Assembly: GCA_037893245.1 (NCBI GenBank)
Contig: JBAIAA010000348.1
Location: 186,001 to 250,000, forward strand
Reading direction: 5' to 3'
Source of the DNA: Crossaster papposus
Lineage: Eukaryota; Echinodermata; Asteroidea; Velatida; Solasteridae
DNA length: 64,000 nt
Below the pieces are notes generated by a model. It was given only the letters and a program-made list of their open reading frames with translations, ran no database searches and was not told the DNA's origin. The position numbers and the translations under genes are program-made. Positions 10,801 to 18,965 of this stretch are shown piece after piece. The first letter of the stretch is position 1. Each line of letters begins with the position of its first letter.

Positions 10801-12929
10801 GTGGATTTTGTACGAAGGGAAAATAAAGCCCAATAAACTGACGCGGAAGTAAAATGTGGATGAATTTATGGACCTAAATGTGTACAGAGTTTTGTGTATA
10901 TACGACAGCTTTTCATGAATCTGGTAGTGTGTAGATATTAGACGGAGTTCATTGAATTAAGTTAACAATATGGGGTACTCTGATGGATAATGTACCAGCT
11001 TCCAGGTTCGAAGGATGTGGGTTCGAATTCTCTGTATTTTTTTTTTATATATATTTTTTTTTTTTTTTTTTCTTTTTCAACTTTGTGGTTTTGTTGGATT
11101 TTGTACGAAGGGAAAATAAAGCTCAATAAACTGACGCGAAAGTAAATGTGAATGAATGTATGGACCTAAATGTGTATGGAGTTTTGTGTTCGGTTGTATA
11201 TTGTTGCATACGGTGTGCATTACTGTAAAATTGTTGTAAATTGTTGTACAATTGGCAGCTTTTAATGAATCTGGTAGTGAGTAGATATCAGACGGAGTTC
11301 ATTGGATTAAGTTAACGATATGCTGTACTCTGATGGATAATGCACCAGCCTCCTTGTCCAAGGGTTGTTGGTTCGAATCCTCCGTACGTTTTTTTTTCTT
11401 TACTTTTTTGTTATTTTTCTTTTCTACATCGTGGTTTTGGAGGATTTTGTACGAAGGGAAAATAAAGCTCAATAAACTGACGCGGAAGTAAATGTGGATG
11501 AATTTATGGACCTATTTGTGTATGGAGTTTTGTGTATATACGGCAGCTTTTCACGATTCTGGTTGTGTGTAGATATTAGACGGAGTTCATTGAATTAAGT
11601 TAACGATGTGATGTACTCTAATGGATAGTGTACCTGCCTCCTTGTCCAAGGGTTGTAGGTTCGAATCTTCCGTATGTTTTTTTTTTTTTACTTTTTTTTT
11701 GTTTTCTTATTTTAGTGGATTTTGTACGAAGGGAAAATAAAGCCCAATAAACTGACGCGGAAGTAAAATGTGGATGAATTTATGGACCTAAATGTGTACA
11801 GAGTTTTGTGTATATACGACAGCTTTTCATGAATCTGGTAGTGTGTAGATATTAGACGGAGTTCATTGAATTAAGTTAACGATATGGGGTACTCTGATGG
11901 ATAATGTACCAGCTTCCTGGTTCGAAGGATGTGGGTTCGAATTCTCTGTATTTTTTTTTTTTATATATATATATTATTTTTTTTTTATTTTTTTTTCCAA
12001 CTTTGTGGTTTTGTTGGATTTTGTACAAAGGTAAAAAAAAAGCCCAATAAACTGACGCGAAAGTAAATGTGAATGAATTTATGGACCTAAATGTGTATGG
12101 AGTTTTGTGTTCGGTTGTATATTGTTGCATACGGTGTGCATTACTGTAAAATTGTTGTAAATTGTTGTACAATTGGCAGCTTTTAATGAATCTGGTAGTG
12201 AGTAGATATCAGACGGAGTTCATTGGATTAAGTTAACGATATGCTGTACTCTGATGGATAATGCACCAGCCTCCTTGTCCAAAGGTTGATGGTTCGAGTC
12301 CTCCGTACGTTTTTTTTCTTTACTTTTTTGTTATTTTTCTTTTCTACATCGTGGTTTTGGTGGATTTTGTACGAAGGGAAAATAAAGCTCAATAAACTGA
12401 CGCGGAAGTAAATGTGCATGGATGAATTTATGGACCTATTTGTGTATGGAGTTTTGTGTATATACGGCAGCTTTTCACGATTCTGGTTTTGAATTGTTCT
12501 ACAATTCGGCAACTTTTATTGAATCTGGAAGTGTGTAGATATCAGTCGGAGTTCATTGGATTGAGTTAACGGTGTGCTGTACTCTAATGGATAGTGTACC
12601 TGCCTCTTTGTCCAAGGGTTGTGGGTTCGAATCTTCCGTATGGTTTTTTTTCTTTCCTTTTTTGTTATTTTCTTATTTTGGTGGATTTTGTACGAAGGGA
12701 AAATAAAGCCCAATAAACTGACGCGGAAGTAAAATGTGGATGAATTTATGGACCTAAATGTGTACAGAGTTTTGTGTATATACGACAGCTTTTCATGAAT
12801 CTGGTAGTGTGTAGATATTAGACGGAGTTCATTGAATTAAGTTAACAATATGGGGTACTCTGATGGATAATGTACCAGCTTCCTGGTTCGAAGGATGTGG
12901 GTTCGAATTCTCTGTATTTTTTTTTTATA

Positions 12930-12963
<34 letters not shown>

Positions 12964-13480
12964 CAACTTTGTGGTTTATTTGGATTTTGTACGAAGGGAA
13001 AATAAAGCCCAATAAACTGACGCGAAAGTAAATGTGAATGAATTTATGGACCTAAATGTGTATGGAGTTTTGTGTTCGGTTGTATATTGTTGCATACGGT
13101 GTGCATTACTTAAAAATTGTTGTAAATTGTTGTACAATTGGCAGCTTTTAATGAATCTGGTAGTGAGTAGATATCAGACGGAGTTCATTGGATTAAGTTA
13201 ACGATATGCGGTACTCTGATGGATAGTGCACCAGCCTCCTTGTCCAAGGGTTGTTGGTACGTTTTTTTTCTTTACTTTTTTGTTATTTTTCTTTTCTACA
13301 TCGTGGTTTTGGTGGATTTTGTACGAAGGGAAAATAAAGCTCAATAAACTGACGCGGAAGTAAATGTGGATGAATTTATGGACCTATTTGTGTATGGAGT
13401 TTTGTGTATATACGGCAGCTTTTCACGATTCTGGTTTTGAATTGTTCTACAATTCGGCAACTTTTATTGAATCTGGAAGT
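7840..13480 (+). repeat. Satellite array with tRNA-like box B and T-run in each monomer, 1,880-bp higher-order repeat
   Basis: The marker CGGAGTTCATTG recurs about 17 times with spacings near 267, 351, 273, 351, 288, 275, 359, 333, 273, 352 and so on. From about 9412 the spacing pattern repeats exactly: 288+275+359+333+273+352 = 1,880 bp, then the same series again to about 13178. Two monomer classes alternate. One carries TGGTTCGAATCCTCC or GGGTTCGAATCTTCC; the other carries CCTGGTTCGAAGGATG and GGGTTCGAATTCTC. Both are followed by a T-run. Each monomer also has GAAAATAAAGCTCAATAAAC and ACTGACGCG. The last monomer (about 13240-13262) has lost its box B by a small deletion. The long minus-strand frames here are read-throughs. 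Confidence 0.9.
8811..8892 (+). other. Representative tRNA-like segment of a satellite monomer
   Basis: This stretch contains a weak A-box-like TACTCTAATGG, a GTAC...GTAC pair that could form a 4-bp D-stem, a perfect box B (GGTTCGAATCC), and then TTTTTTTT, which would terminate RNA polymerase III. The acceptor and T stems pair only partly, so a functional tRNA is not claimed. It is most likely a tRNA-derived sequence carried within the repeat. Confidence 0.5.
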
Positions 13481-16400
13481 AATAATAATAATAATAATAT
13501 GGATTTATAATGCGCACTTCTCCAGAAAACCGATCAAGGCGCCTACACAAAAAGAAAACATTATACAATAGAAAATGAAAAATAAACATAATTGAACTTA
13601 AATAAAACCCAATGAAAGTCTAAGTGAACAAGTGTGTTTTTAGTTCCCTCTTGAAGTTGTTGAGTGATGTTGTTTTGCGAAGTGAGACAGGGAGCTTATT
13701 CCATAGGGCAGGAGCAGCTTTGGCAAAAGCACGGTCTCCGTAACGAATTGTTCTAGACCTTGGTTCTACCAGCAAGTGAGATCCAGCAGACCGTAGAGCA
13801 CGACTGCTGTGCTTAGTGGAGATTAGTTCACAAAGATACTGTGGGGCTTGTCCATGCAGAACTTTGAACACAAGGAGGCAGATTTTGAAGGTGATCCTCT
13901 TTCTAATGGGGAGCCAATGTAGGCGTCTTAGGACGGGCGATATGTGGTCGTATTTTCTGGCTTGGACAACGACTCGAGCGGCATTATTGTGTACACGTTG
14001 CAGACGAGAAATAGATGCAGCTGGAAGGCCAACTAAGAGCGAGTTGCAACAATCCATGCGGGAGGAGACCAGAGCATGGATGACTTTGTCAGCTGTATCC
14101 AGAGACAAGTATTTGCGAATTTTGGCTATGTTACGAAGATGGAAGTTAGCGCTTTTGCACACACTTGAGATGTGTGCTTCCATGTTGAACAGTTTGTCAA
14201 ACACAACTCCAAGATTGCGTGCACTTTTGGAGGCTGACAAATCGTGGTTGTTGATTGAGAACTGTTGTGAAGTAAACTTTGCATGGTCGTGTCGCGATCC
14301 CACAACAAGAACCTGTGTCTTTTCCGCATTCAGTCGCAGGAAATTACGACTCATCCACGTTTGAATATGGCTGACACAGTCGTGCATCTGCTTGAAGGAC
14401 TCATCTGCAGTTACACCAGGAGTGAAGGATATGTAGAGCTGGGTATCGTCGGCATAGAGATGAAACTTGACGTTGTGATGTCTAGCGATGTCGCCTAGTG
14501 GTAGGGTATATGTCGTGAAGAGGACAGGGCCTAGAACGGAGCCCTGAGGGACGCCGCAGTCTAGGGGCCGGGATTCTGATCTGCTTTGAGCGATGCACAC
14601 CGTTTGAGACCTGTCAGCAAGATATGACTTTATCCACTGCAAAGCAGATCCAGTCACACCGAGCCGCTCTGATAGTCGTTGCAGTAGAAGTTGATGGTCC
14701 ACTGTATCAAAGGCAGCAGATAGGTCCAGTAGAACTAGTAAGACCATCTGCCGATTGTCAATGGAGTGAAGAATATCGTTTGAAACTCTGACGAGAGCAG
14801 TTTCAACACTGTGTCCTCTTCTGTATGCAGACTGCATGTCTTCTAGAAGATGGTTGTCCTCCAAGTGACTTGTAAGTTGGCGTAGGACAATTCTCTCCAG
14901 AACTTTGGAGATAAATGGCAAGTTTGATACCGGTCGGTAATTGTTAAGTTGCTCAGGATCAAGGCCGTCTTTCTTCAGCAAAGGTGTAACATGTGCTATC
15001 TTGTATTCCTCCGGAACCTTGGTAGCTGCCAGGGAAGAGTTGACGATGTTTTGGATGCCTGGTGCAAAAGACATGGGAATTTTCTTGACAATCCAGGTAG
15101 GAACTGGATCGAGACGACATGTCTTATTTGGTGATGACGCGATGATCTGAACGATATCAACAATGGAAATAGCCTCAAATGTTGAAAGTTCATGAATGCA
15201 AGTAGGTGGCAGATTGGAAGTGAATGTTGTATGTCCTCCAGTAGAATCTCGAATAGCCTTAATTTTGTCGCTGAAAAAGGTGCTAAATCTGTTGGCCAAG
15301 TCTGTGTCGTTGTTATGACTTGGTAGTGTAATGCTTTTAGTTGCACCAAGAAGATTCTTCACCGTCTGAAATAACCGTTTGGGATCACTGGAACATTCCG
15401 TGATTTTAGCATTCATGTATTCAGTCTTAGCATTACTGGTCAGCAGCTTTAGTTCGTTTCTCTTGGCAACGAAGATGGAGCGATCTGTCTGACGTCGGGA
15501 TCGGCGCCAGCGCCTCTCTGCACGCCGCACGGCCTGCTTTTGCAATCTGATGTGATGAGAATACCAAGGGATATTGTGGCGGAGAGTGATGTTTTTACAC
15601 TGTTCTGGTGCATGAATGTTCAAAATATGTTGAACCTTAGTGTTGTACTCATCTACCTGCTGTGACACATCATCGACGGTAGTTAATGTGGAGAGTGAGT
15701 TGTGTATTTCTTCTGAGAAAATGTCCAGATTGATGTCCCGGAGTTTTCTGTACGTCACCTTCTTGATAGGAGCGTGACGCTTGTTGAGGCAACAGGTGAA
15801 AGAAATTGCTGCATGATCCGACAGAAATGTGTCTACTTGAATTTCCTTGACAAGTTGTGATCCCACTCTTGTGATGACGAGATCAAGCGTATGTCCTGAC
15901 ATGTGAGTTTCTCCACGTACATGCTGAACCAGATCAGCAGTCTCTAGAAGATCGGCAAATTTGATTGACTCGGGATTTAGACTGTCAACATGAATGTTGA
16001 AATCGCCAGCAAGTAAGAAATTCGCATTTGATTGTGCTAGTTCATCCAGGATTATTGGAAAATCATCCAGGAACATACCTTGTGTCAGTTCATTTTTCCT
16101 TGATGGAGGTGGTCGATAAATGACGATAATTCTCAGGTTCTGTTCATTGAACTTCAAATCCAGTTCAACACATTCAAAACTGCGAAATTTCCGTATGGGT
16201 TGTAAAGATGCATCGAGCGAAAGCTTGCTGACAATGGCAATTCCACCACCTCTGCCATTTCTCGGCACAGAATGGCATACGTAGCCGGGTGGTGTTAGTG
16301 CTTTCAGTGTCACGTGATCGCTTTCTGGCACCCATGTTTCTGTTATGATGAAGATGTCCAGGCAGGTTTGAAGAATGTAAGTCTCAAGAAGTTCCGTCTT

Positions 16401-17050
16401 ATTGCGTACAGACTGTGCATTTAGTAACACGATCTTAGATGAGGGATGTAAACCAGTCAGTAGAATCTTTCGAAGACAGCGTGGGCGTGCATGTTCAAGA
16501 CGGGCATTGTTCATGTACCTGTTCCTGTGCGATTGTACAACAGGGATGGTGTTTTGGTGTTTGCAGAAAGCACGAACTCCTCTCTTTGTAGGTTTGACAC
16601 TGCTAATGCCATTGTCCACAATTGTGTGATAGACATCAATAGGCAGTCTAGTCCCAGAGCATTGTTTCCTAATGTCCAGTAGCACCTCCTTAGAGTATGA
16701 AAGCAAAGCCATTGTCCAGATGAGAATAATGGTGTTCACTGCTGTCCTTTGAAAAGCCATCAGCACTGGTCAAAGTCAGTGAAGGAGAAATACACAATAG
16801 ACATGTAGCTATGTGCTTACTTTCCAATGATAAGATTTGAAAAACTGCAAAATGTATCCCACCAAATGTCTCTGAAAACGAGAAACCAGTGATATTAGAA
16901 AGTGTCCAGTGTCGTCTCTGCACTTTCCTCTTCAAGTTGATATATAATTTGTCCAACGTGTGCATAGCAGTCCAGATAAAATAACTAAAATCTACAGAGC
17001 TTATAGCCAGTGCAACCATGAGGCGCGACTGTTCTAGAGAATTTACTATT
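13481..17050 (-). mobile_element. Non-LTR retrotransposon (L2/CR1 group) inserted in the satellite
   Basis: The satellite reads ...ATCTGGAAGT up to 13480 and resumes GTGTAGATATCAG at 17051, exactly the junction found uninterrupted elsewhere in the array (for example near 10648). Everything between is therefore inserted, about 3,570 bp. Read on the minus strand it has about 280 bp of 5' leader, one long ORF and a short 3' UTR, and ends in an (ATT)n tail at 13481-13500. The 3' end (GCGCATTATAAATCC then ATT repeats) resembles the tails of L2-type elements. No obvious target-site duplication longer than 2 bp. No separate ORF1 is seen, so the 5' end may be truncated. Confidence 0.88.
13620..16766 (-). 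CDS. LINE polyprotein: apurinic-type endonuclease plus reverse transcriptase, 1,048 aa
   Basis: One uninterrupted ORF. An N-terminal endonuclease of the exonuclease-endonuclease-phosphatase type shows VLLNAQSVRNK, IITETW, LLAGDFNIHVD and LSDHAAISF (about residues 115-335). The reverse transcriptase follows (about 555-830): YRPVSNLPFISKVLERIV, MQSAYRRGHSVETAL, LLDLSAAFDTVDHQLLL, GVPQGSVLGP and the catalytic YADDTQLY. The C-terminus has the LHWLPIRKRITFKICLL and RSAGSHLLVEPRSRT type region found in L2/CR1-like elements. Known role: target-primed reverse transcription, with the endonuclease nicking the target and the RT copying the element RNA. No stop or frameshift is present, so the copy is young and could be active. 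Clade assignment is from motif recognition only. Plus-strand frames inside it are shadows. Confidence 0.93.
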   Translation of the reverse strand: MLMAFQRTAVNTIILIWTMALLSYSKEVLLDIRKQCSGTRLPIDVYHTIVDNGISSVKPTKRGVRAFCKHQNTIPVVQSHRNRYMNNARLEHARPRCLRKILLTGLHPSSKIVLLNAQSVRNKTELLETYILQTCLDIFIITETWVPESDHVTLKALTPPGYVCHSVPRNGRGGGIAIVSKLSLDASLQPIRKFRSFECVELDLKFNEQNLRIIVIYRPPPSRKNELTQGMFLDDFPIILDELAQSNANFLLAGDFNIHVDSLNPESIKFADLLETADLVQHVRGETHMSGHTLDLVITRVGSQLVKEIQVDTFLSDHAAISFTCCLNKRHAPIKKVTYRKLRDINLDIFSEEIHNSLSTLTTVDDVSQQVDEYNTKVQHILNIHAPEQCKNITLRHNIPWYSHHIRLQKQAVRRAERRWRRSRRQTDRSIFVAKRNELKLLTSNAKTEYMNAKITECSSDPKRLFQTVKNLLGATKSITLPSHNNDTDLANRFSTFFSDKIKAIRDSTGGHTTFTSNLPPTCIHELSTFEAISIVDIVQIIASSPNKTCRLDPVPTWIVKKIPMSFAPGIQNIVNSSLAATKVPEEYKIAHVTPLLKKDGLDPEQLNNYRPVSNLPFISKVLERIVLRQLTSHLEDNHLLEDMQSAYRRGHSVETALVRVSNDILHSIDNRQMVLLVLLDLSAAFDTVDHQLLLQRLSERLGVTGSALQWIKSYLADRSQTVCIAQSRSESRPLDCGVPQGSVLGPVLFTTYTLPLGDIARHHNVKFHLYADDTQLYISFTPGVTADESFKQMHDCVSHIQTWMSRNFLRLNAEKTQVLVVGSRHDHAKFTSQQFSINNHDLSASKSARNLGVVFDKLFNMEAHISSVCKSANFHLRNIAKIRKYLSLDTADKVIHALVSSRMDCCNSLLVGLPAASISRLQRVHNNAARVVVQARKYDHISPVLRRLHWLPIRKRITFKICLLVFKVLHGQAPQYLCELISTKHSSRALRSAGSHLLVEPRSRTIRYGDRAFAKAAPALWNKLPVSLRKTTSLNNFKRELKTHLFT

Positions 17051-17090
17051 GTGTAGATATCAGACGGAGTTCATTGGATTAAGTTAATTG
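17051..17090 (+). repeat. Distal remnant of the satellite beyond the LINE
   Basis: GTGTAGATATCAGACGGAGT followed by TCATTGGATTAAGTTAA matches the monomer sequence and ends the array. It proves the LINE lies within, not beside, the satellite. Confidence 0.85.
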
Positions 17091-17350
17091 TAAAAGTAAA
17101 TTGTAAAAGTCCGGCGATCGCGAATTTGTCTTTAAGTTTAAACTCGCCAGATTCGTTCGAATCTGGCGATAATTTAGGGCGCCCTCAATAAGCCTGGCGC
17201 ACCGCGGAACAAATGAACGGCTAGCTCGGTCTTGGATCAAGACTACGGCCAGGGGTTAGTGAAGGAACCACTGACCTAGGTCAGTGGCCGGGAAGGAACG
17301 CGCACGCGCCACTGACCTCTGAGTCGAGGCTGGTGCCACGCCAGGTACTT

Positions 17351-18548
17351 GGGGCGGAGGGGGGGCCCTTCGAGGCTGTGATTGCGAAACGCTGTGGTAC
17401 CGTCCATTCTCAAAATAGGGGGGAACAATTTTCTCACTCGAAAAATAAAGAGTTTTTGGCATCCAATCTTAACATCTTGTCTTTTGTAGTTGTACAAGGT
17501 TGTTATTTACCTTAATGTTTATCATCCAATGACAAAAATTGTATTGAAAAATTAAGCGTTGACGTACCGTTGATGCGCGTGGAGATTGTGCACAAATACT
17601 CCAACGACGTTAACAAATACCTCCCCTAAAAAGGGCAATAATAATCGATAAATTGTGAAAAATCGTGCTTTGACCCCACTCATTTTTTTCCATGGATACG
17701 GATAAAAGGATGTAGCAGTGATATACTGAATTTTTGAAAAAATCTGCCTGTGACCCCCTTGCGTTTTATCGTGTTGTTTTCGAACGAAAATGGCAGAAAA
17801 TGACATCGCCCCAAACAAAATCCGTGTAGATCGTGCCTGCGTACCTGGCTTTGTGGACGTTGTATGAATCACTAAATGCGGAGAGCGATATACACGTACA
17901 CGGAGCAAATCTGTACGTGTTTCAATGGTGCGCTTCAGGGGGGGGCGGAGGGGGGGCCCTTCGAGGCTGTGATTGCGAAACGCTGTGGTACCGTCCATTC
18001 TCAAAATAGGGGGGAACAATTTTCTCACTCGAAAAATAAAGAGTTTTTGGCATCCAATCTTAACATCTTGTCTTTTGTAGTTGTACAAGGTTGTTATTTA
18101 CCTTAATGTTTATCATCCAATGACAAAAATTGTATTGAAAATAAAAAAAAGAAGTCAAAAAATTAAGCGTTGACGTACCGTTGATGCGCGTGGAGATTGT
18201 GCACAAATACTCAAACGACGTTAACAAATACCTCCCCTAAAAAGGGCAATAATAATCGATAAATTGTGAAAAATCGTGCTTTGACCCCACTCATTTTTTT
18301 CCATGGATACGTTAAAAAAGGATGTAGCAGTGATATACTGAATTTTTAAAAAAATCTGCCTGTGACCCCCTTGCGTTTTATCGTGTTGTTTTCGAACGAA
18401 AATGGCAGAAAATGACATCGCCCCAAACAAAATCCGTGTAGATCGTGCCTGCGTACCTGGCTTTGTGGACGTTGTATGAATCACTAAATGCGGAGAGCGA
18501 TATACACGTACACGGAGCAAATCTGTACGTGTTTCAATGGTGCGCTTC
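17351..18548. repeat. Tandem duplication (two copies, 590-610 bp) upstream of choline kinase
   Basis: Copy 1 (about 17351-17936) and copy 2 (about 17942-18548) start with GGGGCGGAGGGGGGGCCC and end with TCAATGGTGCGCTTC. Points in common lie 591 bp apart at the start and about 610 bp apart later. Copy 2 carries about 19 extra bases near 18140 (an A-rich stretch with AAGAAGTCAAAA). The copies are otherwise nearly identical. No supported coding frame; the frames that appear are duplicated in both copies. The position 300-1,500 bp before the start codon suggests promoter-proximal sequence. Confidence 0.85.
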
Positions 18549-18852
18549 GAGGAAGCGATCTATACGTATTTACTGTGTGAGATGTGTGGCTCAGCGTACC
18601 CGTGGAAGAACGAATGAGATACATTTCAACGTTGGTGGCGCACTTTCTTGGGCCCCCCTCCGCGCGCGCCACGCGGTACCCTCGTGTACGTGTAGGTTTA
18701 CGACATGACGTGACTGATGTGTGGAACTGGAAGTCGTTAATGAATTACTCGTGATCGACTAGACTAGACTCGACTCATTAACGAAATAGGAAGCATTCAA
18801 CTTAAGTTACAGAGTTGTCTATCTTTTTTGTGTGTTTTGTGTGTGCAAAACT
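18549..18852 (+). promoter_or_regulatory. Presumed promoter and 5' UTR of choline kinase
   Basis: This is the last 300 bp before the first ATG. It is fairly CpG-rich (for example GCGCGCGCCACGCGG near 18660) with no clear TATA box. The start context AAACTATGG has A at -3 and G at +4. The transcription start cannot be placed from sequence alone. Confidence 0.35.
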
Positions 18853-18965
18853 ATGGCCACAGTGTCCGAGGAGATTCGAGTAAAAGCTTACAACTGGTGT
18901 AGGGACTACCTAGGGGAAACGTGGAGGAGTATTAAGTACAGTGACTTTCAAATACGAGATTTACG
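18853..18965 (+). CDS. CHK: Choline kinase exon 1 (start)
   Basis: ATG at 18853 opens MATVSEEIRVKAYNWCRDYL..., matching the N-terminal helix of choline kinases (KAYNWCRDYLG...W). The exon ends in TTACG|GTGAGT, phase 2. The whole gene has nine exons: 113+223+134+105+59+88+339+82+66 = 1,209 nt, giving 402 aa and a stop, with all phases matching. Known role: cytosolic ATP:choline phosphotransferase, the first step of the CDP-choline (Kennedy) pathway to phosphatidylcholine; many members also accept ethanolamine. The CHNDCQEGN motif in exon 5 favours choline kinase over the ethanolamine kinase branch. Animal CHKA versus CHKB orthology cannot be decided here. Confidence 0.92.

Noticed and set aside
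9996..12713. Six similar minus-strand frames of 65-98 codons
   Set aside because: They are translations of the satellite monomers, duplicated exactly 1,880 bp apart, and run through poly-A/T tracts.
13816..14364. 182-codon plus-strand frame inside the LINE
   Set aside because: Antisense shadow of the reverse transcriptase C-terminus; no motif of its own.
16690..17019. Possible ORF1 of the LINE (109 codons, minus strand)
   Set aside because: Overlaps the start of the main ORF in another frame and lacks zinc-knuckle, coiled-coil or esterase features; more likely 5' leader.
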